A program made the translations under genes and the position numbers. The notes beneath the pieces are model-generated. The model did not search any database. It was not told where the DNA came from and worked only from the letters and a program-made list of their open reading frames with translations. Below are positions 1 through 9,400 of a stretch of 45,769 bases of DNA, piece after piece. This DNA is from Planctomycetota bacterium (GTDB lineage: Bacteria; Planctomycetota; Uabimicrobiia; Uabimicrobiales; JABWCH01), in the NCBI GenBank assembly GCA_022710345.1, contig JAKLHB010000004.1, forward strand, positions 1-45,769, read 5' to 3'. Each line of letters opens with the position of its first letter. Positions within the stretch are counted from its first letter, which is position 1.

Positions 1-1968
1 CTCACCCCTTTGTTCATAAAGAATTCCCAAGTTATAATTTATAATAGGAGTCAGCATAACAGACTCTTCTGTTTGATTGCTTAGGATAGCCATGAGGCAT
101 TCATAGGCCAATTGCGCATTTCCTTTTGCTACTGCCACGCTAGCCAGTATAAAGGATTCCTGAGTACTTAATAGCTTGGCTGGTTTGGAAAGCGCAGGTA
201 ACTTACATCGTGCGGCAATTTTAACAAATGCGGGATCTGTCATATCCCAGATACTCAATGAGATTGTTGGTAATAATTCCTTGTATATATGATAGGCTCT
301 TAGGAAGTCTTTGTCCGCGGCTATGTCTGAAGTTTGGGTTAAAAGACTAATGGCAACGATCGTTTCTACAAATTGGATAATATTCTTTGTATCTTCAAAG
401 CAGTCTGTATCTTGGGATACTGATTGCATGCGTTGTACTAAAATAGAAAGAATACCAACGACCTTGCCGTCTTTTCCAATCGCTTCGGAGAATCCTAATT
501 TCCCCAAACTGTTGATGATACAAGCATTTTGCCATAAGGTTGGGGTAGAGATAGTCATGCCTTGAACAATGGCATCTTTTTCTAAGATGGTGGCTAAAAA
601 AGCAGCAATCTCAGGGTTTTTACATTGTGCAATTTCGGTTCCAGCTTTGTCAATGTCTTTGGGCTGAGGCATTTGCTCAAATTTTTTTAATATTGCGTAT
701 ACTTTATTTAATTCTTGCTCTTGGAGCCGTTCTTGCAGCTCTTTTGCAGCTTTTTCGGATACCCACGCAAGTCGTTCAATTGCGATCTGTCGAGTGAGCA
801 TATCATAGCTTGTGAGGGTCGTTTGGGCTATCTCTTGGTATAGGTTAATCAATTGGCCTTCGATTTTTTGCCGCTCGACAGGATATTCTTTCAGCAGGCC
901 TCTTGCCCGTTGGTAAGCTTCGCATGCGGTAAAATTTTCATAAGGTATTCTGCTTTTTTTCTGCAAGATTGTTTCTGCTTGATGAATATACTCGCGTACT
1001 TGGCCCATCAGGTGTTCTTTTTGGCGTGCTTCTGTGTACCAGAACATGGCCAGGCTTAGCAAAAGCAATATACCTGAGGCAATGGCCCATGCTTTTTGTT
1101 TTTTTACGCTTTTTAAAATTTTTATAATCCATAGTTCTGGGCGGACTGAAATGCTATCACCTTCTAAAAAGCAGCGGATGTCTTCTGCAAAATGCTTGGC
1201 AGTGAGATAACGATCCAATGCATTTTTTTGCAATGCTTTGGAGCAAATAAGCTCTAAATCTCTAGAAATCCGGGGATTTCGTTCGCGCAACGGGATGATC
1301 TCACTATTCGCAATATTGTAGAGGATTTGCATGGTGGTTTTGCCGTCCACTGGTGGTGTACCTGAGAGCATTTCATAGAGGATTGCACCCAAGGAATAGA
1401 CATCGCTGCGTCGGGAGATTTTACGGTATTCGCCAGATGCTTGTTCTGGGGACATATATGCGGGTGTGCCAATCACTTCATTGGTTTTGGTCAAGTTTTT
1501 TTGTGATCTCAGGTCCCGGGCAATCCCAAAGTCCATCACAATGGGCTTGCCTGTGCCTCGTTCAATCATGATATTGGACGGCTTTAAATCTCGGTGAACA
1601 ATGCCCTGTTCATGGGCGTAGTCTATGGCTAAAGCAACATTCTGGACAATGCTTAAGGCTTGACGGGTGGAAACTCGCTTTTTTTCTTTTAGAATTTTGG
1701 AAAGAGGCTCGCCATCAATATAATCCATCACCAGATAATGCTTATTATTCTCTGAGCCTACGTCATATACCCCAACAATATTGGGATGTTTGAGCCTGGC
1801 CATGAGCTCGCCTTCTTTGAAAAATCTTTGCACTTCGCTTCTCGAAGTATCGCTGATGGTCATAAATTTGATGGCCACGATTTTTTGAAGCTTTTGGTGA
1901 AAGGCTCTATAGACCACGCCCATACCACCTTGGCCAATTTTATCTTGAATTTGATAGGTTTCCAGCAT
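1..1968 (-). CDS. Membrane-anchored Hanks-type Ser/Thr protein kinase (3' end beyond window)
   Basis: Phosphorylates Ser/Thr on target proteins; the catalytic domain should be cytoplasmic. From ATG 1968 I read 656 codons with the frame open to the left edge, so the C-terminus is missing. Visible motifs: glycine loop GQGGMGVVY (res ~12-20), VAIK with ATP-binding K34, HRDLKPSN (125-132, catalytic D127), DFG (146-148) and SPEQ, all intact, so it should be active. A single membrane helix lies at about res 290-308 (LLLLSLAMFWY). The rest is a long helical extracytoplasmic part with a TPR-like NYNLGILYEQRGE near the edge. Gly-Met-Gly-Val and the single helix are typical of PknB-type kinases. It starts 52 bp after the glycosyltransferase stop, so the two are probably cotranscribed. 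The ligand and substrates are not visible. Kinase call is firm; sensor function is inferred. Confidence 0.93.
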   Translation of the reverse strand, partial: MLETYQIQDKIGQGGMGVVYRAFHQKLQKIVAIKFMTISDTSRSEVQRFFKEGELMARLKHPNIVGVYDVGSENNKHYLVMDYIDGEPLSKILKEKKRVSTRQALSIVQNVALAIDYAHEQGIVHRDLKPSNIMIERGTGKPIVMDFGIARDLRSQKNLTKTNEVIGTPAYMSPEQASGEYRKISRRSDVYSLGAILYEMLSGTPPVDGKTTMQILYNIANSEIIPLRERNPRISRDLELICSKALQKNALDRYLTAKHFAEDIRCFLEGDSISVRPELWIIKILKSVKKQKAWAIASGILLLLSLAMFWYTEARQKEHLMGQVREYIHQAETILQKKSRIPYENFTACEAYQRARGLLKEYPVERQKIEGQLINLYQEIAQTTLTSYDMLTRQIAIERLAWVSEKAAKELQERLQEQELNKVYAILKKFEQMPQPKDIDKAGTEIAQCKNPEIAAFLATILEKDAIVQGMTISTPTLWQNACIINSLGKLGFSEAIGKDGKVVGILSILVQRMQSVSQDTDCFEDTKNIIQFVETIVAISLLTQTSDIAADKDFLRAYHIYKELLPTISLSIWDMTDPAFVKIAARCKLPALSKPAKLLSTQESFILASVAVAKGNAQLAYECLMAILSNQTEESVMLTPIINYNLGILYEQRGE

Positions 1969-2020
1969 AACTTTTTCCTTTTGCAACAACCTTGGCAAAG
2001 CGCCAAGATATTCCAGCAAC

Positions 2021-3562
2021 CTATTCTGGGCAACGGTAAATATAGACACTTTTGCGTTTGCCAGGGAAGACTTTGATTGGTTCGCCTAGACTTGGATAAG
2101 GGACTTTATCTCGAATGGCAATGATTTTTACCCCTAATGCACGCGCACGGGAAAGCAAAGCTAGAGGGTCATCAGACATGAGCACAGGTGGCAGTGTAAC
2201 ACGTTCGAAATTCAAATGTTCGTAGGTTTTATCTGCATAAAAATATAGACGCACTTCATTAGTAACAAACTTTTCTTCCTGGGGCAGGTTTTGTTGGATC
2301 CATTGTCCTGCTTGTTTTACATAGGCTCCGGGTTCTTCTTGATGTTGGATAATACGTAGCGCAGGGATTAGAATCAACACTGCGAGAAAAATAGCCTTGC
2401 CATAGTTCGGGATGTTCCATTTTATTTTGCTTTTGATCCAATTCCATAGGCCATAGAAGCCAATGCCAGTCCACAGATACAAAATCAGCGTTGCAGGCAA
2501 AACATATCTCTTACTCAAATGGTTTTCTCGGAGCAAAAAAAACAAAGGTGGGATCATTAAAAAGATCAACCATGTTGCCAATGCCCAGTCGTTCCTGCTG
2601 AATTGATTTTTCCATTGCTTCCAAAATCCAATGATGCCTAGAAAAAATATAGTAGGAAACGCGCAATACATCCAGGCATCCAAGAGGCTGATTCCATACA
2701 AAACAGGCAGATAATTGCTCGCTATGTTAAAAATATTCCCGCCATATCTCCCGCTGGGAGTTGTTTTTTCTAAGTTATGGAATTCTGCAATAACCTGGTG
2801 GACAGCCAAATTTTCATAAAATTGCTGAGGATGATGCACCATGTTTGTTAAATCTTTGAAGCGATGAATTTCATTTAAAAATCCATAAGGACTAAAAATT
2901 TCTATGCTTCCCCATGCTAATATCAAGATGCAACTGCCTTGCGTTGCTCGCCGGAGCCAGTGGTTTTCTGAGCAAAAGCCGCGATACACCAGGAAAAACA
3001 CATACGCACCCAGCATGTAAAATCCTTCCAACCTGCAAAATCCTGCGAAAATCAAGGCACCAAATCCCAAGCTATACCAACGCCAGGAGCGTTGTTGAAG
3101 TATGATGGAAAAAGCCCAAAGAAAGGTCATAAAAAATAAGACAAACAAAGAATCACGCGCAATATTGATGGAATTAAATCGCAAGGAAGGGGAGACTGCC
3201 ATGAATAAAGCCGCGATAAAAGCGCATCGTTCGTCTTGGAATTTTCGTACTAAGGCATAGAACGGCACTAGCGCCAACATCATGCTAAGCATCATCAAAA
3301 TTTGCCCTGCCAGTACCCAATCCGGAATCACAAGATACGTGAGCGCAATTAGCCCCGGCACAAATGGGAAATCTCTGTAATCTAAGGCAGCATCCCAATT
3401 CCCTTGGTGCAATAGCTTTGCGATATGCAAATAATAGATTCCATCTTCATTGACCAGGTCTTTTTCAAAAAAGCAGACTAATGTTAAGGATGCCATTAGA
3501 CTAAATAATACAAGCCAACGTTTAGCAGGGGTCCAATACGTCCAGGAGAAATAATCAGCCAT
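2021..3562 (-). CDS. Multi-spanning membrane glycosyltransferase, GT39/PMT (ArnT-like) family
   Basis: Predicted to transfer a sugar from a polyprenyl-phosphate donor to a protein or lipid acceptor at the periplasmic face. The 513-residue protein opens with a helix, then an acidic loop (KDLVNEDGIYYLH, res ~34-46) at the place of the catalytic Asp/Glu of GT39/GT83 enzymes, followed by about ten more hydrophobic segments and a soluble C-terminal domain (from ~res 420) ending in KSVYIYRCPE. I chose ATG 3562 because AAAGGA sits 7 nt upstream; the frame is open to 3679 but that stretch lacks a site and would put an odd basic leader before the first helix. It is 52 bp upstream of the Ser/Thr kinase. 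The acceptor is unknown; the family assignment rests on topology and the acidic loop. Confidence 0.75.
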   Translation of the reverse strand: MADYFSWTYWTPAKRWLVLFSLMASLTLVCFFEKDLVNEDGIYYLHIAKLLHQGNWDAALDYRDFPFVPGLIALTYLVIPDWVLAGQILMMLSMMLALVPFYALVRKFQDERCAFIAALFMAVSPSLRFNSINIARDSLFVLFFMTFLWAFSIILQQRSWRWYSLGFGALIFAGFCRLEGFYMLGAYVFFLVYRGFCSENHWLRRATQGSCILILAWGSIEIFSPYGFLNEIHRFKDLTNMVHHPQQFYENLAVHQVIAEFHNLEKTTPSGRYGGNIFNIASNYLPVLYGISLLDAWMYCAFPTIFFLGIIGFWKQWKNQFSRNDWALATWLIFLMIPPLFFLLRENHLSKRYVLPATLILYLWTGIGFYGLWNWIKSKIKWNIPNYGKAIFLAVLILIPALRIIQHQEEPGAYVKQAGQWIQQNLPQEEKFVTNEVRLYFYADKTYEHLNFERVTLPPVLMSDDPLALLSRARALGVKIIAIRDKVPYPSLGEPIKVFPGKRKSVYIYRCPE

Positions 3563-3707
3563 TGAGAATCCTTTCAAAAAAACAAGTCGCAAGCTGAAAA
3601 GAAGGTGATTGTTGCGAAATGAAAGCTGGTTGCTTAGAAGAATTTTGTGCTTAAAAAAGTGTTTTTTTTGGAAAAACATTGAGAAAAAATTGCATAAAAC
3701 AACGCAT

Positions 3708-3737
3708 ATTTTAACAAAATTAGGATATAATTGACAA
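3708..3737 (-). promoter_or_regulatory. Candidate sigma70 promoter for the glycosyltransferase-kinase pair
   Basis: Read on the minus strand: TTGTCA (3737-3732), 18-bp spacer, TAAAAT (3713-3708). Each box matches the consensus at five of six positions. It would give a leader of about 140 nt before ATG 3562. Found by eye in an AT-rich stretch, so chance matches are possible. Confidence 0.4.
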
Positions 3738-3780
3738 GAGCATTTGGCAATGACCAGTCTCTGTGAAGAAAGGAAAAATT

Positions 3781-4899
3781 ATGATGCAAGGTACAACCAA
3801 CACAATCTGGCTTTGGTGGCTTTGGTGCTGGATTCCAACCATAGGATGTGCTATACCGACAATCATTCCCCAAAATGGACAGTTTTTCTTTGATGGACAA
3901 AAATATACCATACTTTCTGTACCAGGCAAAGATTATTTTAAGCATCCCTCATTTTTTCTCACGCAAGATCAAAGGAATGGTTTATGGTGGCAAGATGGCA
4001 CAGTATCCATCATCTCTTTGCTCAAAGGGCAAAAATGGATGACTTTTGCTGCTCCGTATCCTGCGGTAGCTTTAAGCCCAGATATGTCTTATGCAATTTT
4101 ACAACCTCCTGGAGGATACATCAGCCTCAATCTGAGCAGCAAAGAGCAAAAAGTAATCCCTAATATTTCCGATTCTCATACGGTGATAGATTGGGTTTTT
4201 ACCACCAGCACCAAAGCCGTGTCTCGACGAATATATCATACAGGACTCTTAGTTTTGGACGCAACATCCGGAACTATGCAGGAAATTCGCCCACGGGGAT
4301 TAACTACCCAGGCGGCATTTGATGGGCTTATATCTTCTGATGGAAAGGATATGGTGTTTCTTGTAGAAAGTTATTCTAGCAAAGGGGTCGTATTTGAATG
4401 GGTGCTTTTGGACTTAACTACATACGAAATTGTGGTTCAACAACAATCAAAGCAAAATTATCTACATCTGCTATGCTCAGCGAGTGAGCCTGAGTATTTT
4501 TATGCAGGGAATGAAGAAATTTGCTTGTTCCGGCGTGGAGATTGGTCAATTTGTAAGAAAAGTCCAAAATTTGACCGTATTGTTTCTGCAAGCTTAGATC
4601 CAGAAGGTAAGTTTTTATATGCAGTGAGCGCGTTTTCCGGGTTGTATATCCTGGATACGGAAACTTTACAAGTAAAATCTCATTATGATGTTGGGAAAAC
4701 AGTTAATGCATATTCTATGGGAATTTTATTTGGGCAGACATACGCGTGGATTACCACTCCATATCAAGGGCTATGCAGTGTATTGAATTGGCATGATCAC
4801 ACGCTGCGAGCCGATATAACCATTGAACCTGCTTGTGGAGCATTTTTTATGCAAGATGGTTCTATGGTGGTGCTACCTGTGGAACTTCCGTATGAATAA
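3781..4899 (+). CDS. Exported beta-propeller-like protein of unknown function
   Basis: Not recognised as a named family. The 372-residue protein has a Trp-rich hydrophobic N-terminus (IWLWWLWCWIPTIGCA), probably a signal peptide; TIGC is a poor lipobox. The body has repeated strand-turn patterns resembling WD40/YncE-like propellers: ALSPDMSYAIL, LISSDGKDMVFL and ASLDPEGKFLYAVSAFSG followed by LYILDTETLQV. I took ATG 3781 because AAGAAAGGA lies 6-7 nt upstream. An in-frame GTG at 3763 would add MKKGKI, giving a more typical basic n-region but with no ribosome site, so the start is ambiguous. The next gene is 94 bp downstream and also exported. Exact blade number needs structure prediction. Confidence 0.7.
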   Translation: MMQGTTNTIWLWWLWCWIPTIGCAIPTIIPQNGQFFFDGQKYTILSVPGKDYFKHPSFFLTQDQRNGLWWQDGTVSIISLLKGQKWMTFAAPYPAVALSPDMSYAILQPPGGYISLNLSSKEQKVIPNISDSHTVIDWVFTTSTKAVSRRIYHTGLLVLDATSGTMQEIRPRGLTTQAAFDGLISSDGKDMVFLVESYSSKGVVFEWVLLDLTTYEIVVQQQSKQNYLHLLCSASEPEYFYAGNEEICLFRRGDWSICKKSPKFDRIVSASLDPEGKFLYAVSAFSGLYILDTETLQVKSHYDVGKTVNAYSMGILFGQTYAWITTPYQGLCSVLNWHDHTLRADITIEPACGAFFMQDGSMVVLPVELPYE

Positions 4900-4993
4900 A
4901 TGAGCAAGAAACTGGTAGAACATAAGAATCTGAAGACATGGGCTATAGATGATCATTCGATCGCTGAAAAGGCGAGATTTAGGAGAATGCAAA

Positions 4994-5584
4994 ATGTCTT
5001 TTTTTCACATTAAGTTGCAATATCTTTGGTATCTTCCCTGCTTATTAGCATTGCTATTATGCAGTTGCCAAAGCTCACGTTATACATTTCGGCATGCTGT
5101 CACTTATTTTGAAGAACCTGCTAAACAAGTCAGCCCTCAGTTGGAATGGGAAATTGAGCAAGAAGGGATCAGTGATGAACAAAGCACGAACCAGATTCGT
5201 TTTGTGATGGAAATTAAGAACACCAGCCAAGAAAAAGTTTCGCTGCATACCCAATCTTTTGAGCTCATAGATGATGATCAGCGAAAAGCCACTGGCAAGG
5301 TAGAGGGCGAATATGCTGGCATGCAACGCATTGAGATACATCCTCAAACATCTGCCAAAGTTGCTGTCCAATTTTTGTTGGCAGAGCCTTATGATTTTGC
5401 TAGAATAGGATCCCTTAAATTACTTTGGGTTTTTGAGCAAGGCACTTATACATTTCGATGCTCTAGTAAGTTCATTCGTCATGCAGTGGAGTATCGAGAA
5501 GTCTATGTGCCAAGCTATCCCTGGGGATACTGGAATTGGGGATTTTATTACCATTATCATGGTGGACATCACGGCCATCATTGA
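4994..5584 (+). CDS. Lipoprotein with histidine-rich C-terminus
   Basis: 196 residues. A hydrophobic leader ends in a lipobox LCSC with Cys25 as the likely lipidated residue. Residues ~45-165 read as a beta-rich Ig-like domain (IRFVMEIKNTSQEKVSLHT, then FELIDDDQRKA), of the kind that often modulates envelope proteins. The last 25 residues are aromatic and His-rich (YHYHGGHHGHH), with seven His in the final eleven residues, suggesting metal binding. The start is ATG 4994, with AGGAGA 7 nt upstream; the frame opens earlier at 4949 but without a site and with a charged leader. It is followed after 30 bp by a PEP-CTERM gene. Function unknown; lipidation and metal binding are inferences from motif. 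Confidence 0.75.
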   Translation: MSFFHIKLQYLWYLPCLLALLLCSCQSSRYTFRHAVTYFEEPAKQVSPQLEWEIEQEGISDEQSTNQIRFVMEIKNTSQEKVSLHTQSFELIDDDQRKATGKVEGEYAGMQRIEIHPQTSAKVAVQFLLAEPYDFARIGSLKLLWVFEQGTYTFRCSSKFIRHAVEYREVYVPSYPWGYWNWGFYYHYHGGHHGHH

Positions 5585-5614
5585 TGAAAAGGCAAAATTT
5601 ATAAGGAAAACAAC

Positions 5615-6406
5615 ATGAAACTTTTGGTCTTATTGCTACTTTTCTTTTCTATATCAGCAGCCAATGCGTTGCCATATAGAGTCTCTGTATATAAACCTAG
5701 TACAGCATACTATGAATTCCCAGAAAGCTATCGGCAACAATTACTTTCGACATCGAATTTTGGTCCCAGTGGGATTGTCAAAGATGTCCAATTCAGCAGT
5801 GTCAACTATGTCAACTCCATCACAGCAGACATGCTTGCCAACACAGATGTGCTCATGCTAGGATTTGTTTGGGGAAGCGGTTGGACGATCACGGCCAGCC
5901 AGGCTTTATTGGTGAAAAACTTTGTCAGCCAGGGCGGCAGCCTGATTTTAGCCGGTGATTGTGATAATACGTATGCCAATTTAGTTGCCCAGTACTATGG
6001 TGTGGAATTCTATAATGGTTGGGCGAACAATGGCTCTGGATCGTACACTATTTCCAACCGTAGCATTGCGCCTGAATTGACCAATGGGCCATTTGGAACC
6101 ATTAGCTCGGTAAGCTGGTCATCCAATGCCACAACCCGGATCATTCAAACCGGGACTTCAACGATGATAGACAGCTATGGAATGCTATCTGTAATAGCTC
6201 CAACTACAACTTCAGGAGCTGTTGTATTTTATGCAGATGGCGAGATGGCCTTGGGTTCTCAAGCTGGGTCTGGCGATTATGAAAAACTAAAACTCAATAT
6301 TTTTTCATACGCCGCGCATAGTTCGCATGTATCAGTCCCAGAGCCTGCCACTTTCCTGAGCTTGATTCTAGCAGGTATGGCCGCTATTTTTCTAAAAAAA
6401 CAGTAA
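5615..6406 (+). CDS. PEP-CTERM sorted exported protein with GATase-like fold
   Basis: 263 residues: signal peptide (MKLLVLLLLFFSISAANA), a globular domain, and a canonical PEP-CTERM tail (VPEPATFLSLILAGMAAIF followed by LKKQ), the sorting signal recognised by exosortases in Gram-negative bacteria that make exopolysaccharide. The middle contains TDVLMLGFVWG and VSQGGSLILAGDCDN, a pattern like the glutamine-amidotransferase-like fold of DUF4350-type proteins, but no catalytic triad is evident. AAGGA precedes ATG by 8 nt. It ends just before a strong terminator, closing the plus-strand cluster. No exosortase is in the window; one is expected elsewhere in the genome. Confidence 0.88.
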   Translation: MKLLVLLLLFFSISAANALPYRVSVYKPSTAYYEFPESYRQQLLSTSNFGPSGIVKDVQFSSVNYVNSITADMLANTDVLMLGFVWGSGWTITASQALLVKNFVSQGGSLILAGDCDNTYANLVAQYYGVEFYNGWANNGSGSYTISNRSIAPELTNGPFGTISSVSWSSNATTRIIQTGTSTMIDSYGMLSVIAPTTTSGAVVFYADGEMALGSQAGSGDYEKLKLNIFSYAAHSSHVSVPEPATFLSLILAGMAAIFLKKQ

Positions 6407-6410
6407 TTAA

Positions 6411-6439
6411 AAAAGGGCAACCTTGTCAGTTGCCCTTTT
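6411..6439. terminator. Bidirectional intrinsic terminator
   Basis: Perfect 11-bp stem AAAAGGGCAAC/GTTGCCCTTTT (6411-6421 with 6429-6439) around a 7-nt loop. The A-run and T-run make it work on both strands. It lies between the convergent PEP-CTERM gene (ends 6406) and hrpA (ends 6477). Confidence 0.93.
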
Positions 6440-6476
6440 ATCTTGGCATGAAAACGCATGCTGTTGCGTTCATGCC

Positions 6477-9400
6477 TTATTTCACGATATATTCCTCAAT
6501 TTCTGCCCATTTTTGCTGGAGTTTTTTGGCAGAAATCGGATATCCAGTACCCAATTCCTGGGCAAATAAAGAGACTTTAAATTCCTCGATCATCCATCGG
6601 TATTCTTCAAGCAATGCTTGTGGGCCTTGTTGATCAAAGCACAATTGAGCATTTTCAAAGTTTTCAAAGTACACTGCGATTTCTTGTGCTTTTTTTCGAT
6701 CCCGGCTAGGGTCTGTGCGAGTTCGGTTTAAGCGAACTTGTAGTGCCTTGAGATATCTGGGATAATGCTTGAGAGCATACCAGGGAATGGTCAATAGAAA
6801 ATGGCGTGGAAATAAATCCTGAAGGTCTTTCTTGACCTCCTGCACAGTCTCTTGGATATAGCCTTGCGCGCGGATATAGGGGTCATCATGGATTAAATCT
6901 AAGATCGCATCATAATTGGTTAAAATGTCTTCCAAAAGCTTAGGCCATACATCCATCCAGTCCCACAATTGTGTCCGGATCATTTCTCGGTGCTGTTGAA
7001 ATTGTTTTTCAGTGCGGATGAGTTTGTCTGGGACTACGATGAATGCTTGTTTGGCACACGCAAGGCTTTCTTCTTCTACATAAGCGCTCCAACCCAATTG
7101 CTTAAATTTTTGGCTCAGTTTTGTCAATGTGGCTAACATGCGTTCGAGTTTGGCTAGCTCAGGAGCAAGTGAGTATTCCAGCAAAAGATAGGTAGCTTTT
7201 TGGGTTTTTTCTTCGGCTTCGGTAAGGCTGTGGAAGAGATTGCGTTGGATATCTCCATTTTGGATTTCCAGGCCAGGATAACCCAGATGCAGCAACCCGC
7301 CCTGGTACGGAGTGATCTCCACGCTTTCTGGCAGTTGGTCAAAACACCAATTGCGCAGTTTGGGCAAAAACCATTTCTGTCGTGCTGTTTCCCAAGATGG
7401 GTCGGGCCGATTGGCGGAGATTTGCCTTTGCAAAAGTTCCAAATCCCTGCCAGAACCTAACATTTTGCCTTGGAAATCCAGCACTTCAAAACGCCAGAAT
7501 AAATGCTTCGGCATATCGTCCAGGTGCCAATCTTCAGGTTCAATGCGGATATGGTACTTTTCGTAGATCCAGGCTTCTATGGAACGCAGCAAGGAATGAT
7601 GGCTTCGCGGTAAAGATTGCCAAATTTCATGGCTCCGTTCGCTCAATGGCATCAGCCTCCTCCGCAAATCTTTGGGCAGACATTTCAACAGTTCCTCGAT
7701 TTTTTGCTCTAGCCAACCTGGTATAAGCCATGTTAAAGGAGCAGGGGTCAATTGATGGAGCAAGCTTAATGGGACTTCCATGGTTACGCCATCTTCGGGC
7801 AAATCTGGGGCAAAGCAGTATCGGAGATTTAAGCGTTGGTTGCCTAAAAGCAAAAAGTCTGGATATTCGGTTTGGGATAATTCAGGCAGAGGCTGGGAGA
7901 TGATTTGTTCTAATTTCATTCGCAGTTTATAGTCGGATTTTGTTTTATCCAAATGTTGCTGCAGTTCTCGAATAGTCACAATCTCAGGGACGTGCTCTTG
8001 GTAAAATTGCTCTAATTGGCTTTCTTCGACTAAGAATTCGCGTTTTCTTAATTTGCTTTCTATGGTCAGCACTTTTTGAATCAATGCCTGGTTATGCAGC
8101 AAAAATGGAAATCTTGCGTCTGTTTCTCCACGAACCAGTCCATGCCGGATCAATAATTCACGAGCTTCTTTAGGATGCGTCCGGCCATAATGTACAGGTC
8201 GTTGTGGTACAATCACCATGCCCCAGAGTGTGCCTTTTTCCGTGGCATTGGCTTGACCGCTGCGGCTATTCCAGCGCGGGTCAGTGTATGTGTAGGACAT
8301 GAGATGCTTGGCCAATGGTTCAATCCACGACACATCAATCTTTGCCACTGTGCGGGCAAATAAACGGGATGTTTCGACTAACTCAGCAGCCACCACCCAA
8401 TCCGAACTATCATTGAATAGCGCTGATCCTGGGAAGATCATGAGTTCTTGATTTTCGCGGGCATAGTAAATGTTCTTTTCTTTTTTGCAGCAGATATGGC
8501 CTAAGAACCCGCTTAAAATGGCTTTATGAATTGCTTCATAGCTTGCAAGCTCAGTGTTAAACTTCAATTTTCCAATATCTTCTAGCAATTCGCAAAGTTC
8601 ATCGTGTAAATCACACCATTCGCGCATTCTGAGATAGGACAAAAAATTTTGATGGCAAAAGTTGCGTATTTTATTTTGGGTTTTCAGTTCACTCCAGGTA
8701 TGGTGGAAATGATCCCATAGTTTGAGATAGGTGAGGAAGTCAGAGTCTTTGTTCATAAATTGGCGGTGGCATTCATCTGCTTTGGTTACATTTTCAAAAG
8801 GTCGTTCCCTGGGGTCTTGGATACTGAGGGCTGAGGCAATGGGCAATATTTCACCCAAGGCATTTTCTTGAATGGCGGCCAATAGAATCCTGGATGTTCT
8901 TGGATCTGTTGGAATTTTAGCCATTTCCCAGCCAAGATCGGTCAGTTTTTTGGATGAATCCATAGCACCTAACTCGATCAAGGTTTGGATGCCATCTCGA
9001 ATTGCAGTTCTGCTTGGTGCATCTAAAAATGGAAATATTTCAATATCTCCCATTTCCAAAGCAGCTAACCTTAAGATAACTTCAGCCAAATCCGAACGCT
9101 TGATTTCAGGAGGGGTGAACCGCTCACGGGCTTCATAATCATCCTGACTATACAAGCGAATGCAAACGCCGTCCTGCACACGACCACATCTACCTTTTCG
9201 TTGATCTGCGCTGCTTCTGGCAATTGCTTCAATCGGAAGACGTTTGGTTTTTGTTCGTGGACAATATCGCTTCAGCCGGGCATACCCTGTATCAATCACA
9301 TATCGTATTCCTGGAATGGTGATGGATGTTTCTGCAATATTGGTGGCCACCACAACCTTGCGTTTTCCCAAGTTTTGGAAAATACGATTTTGGTCCTGCG

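Noticed and set aside
3726-3736. TATAAT and overlapping TTGACA on the plus strand
   Set aside because: The two boxes overlap each other, and no partner at 16-18 bp exists in the plus direction.
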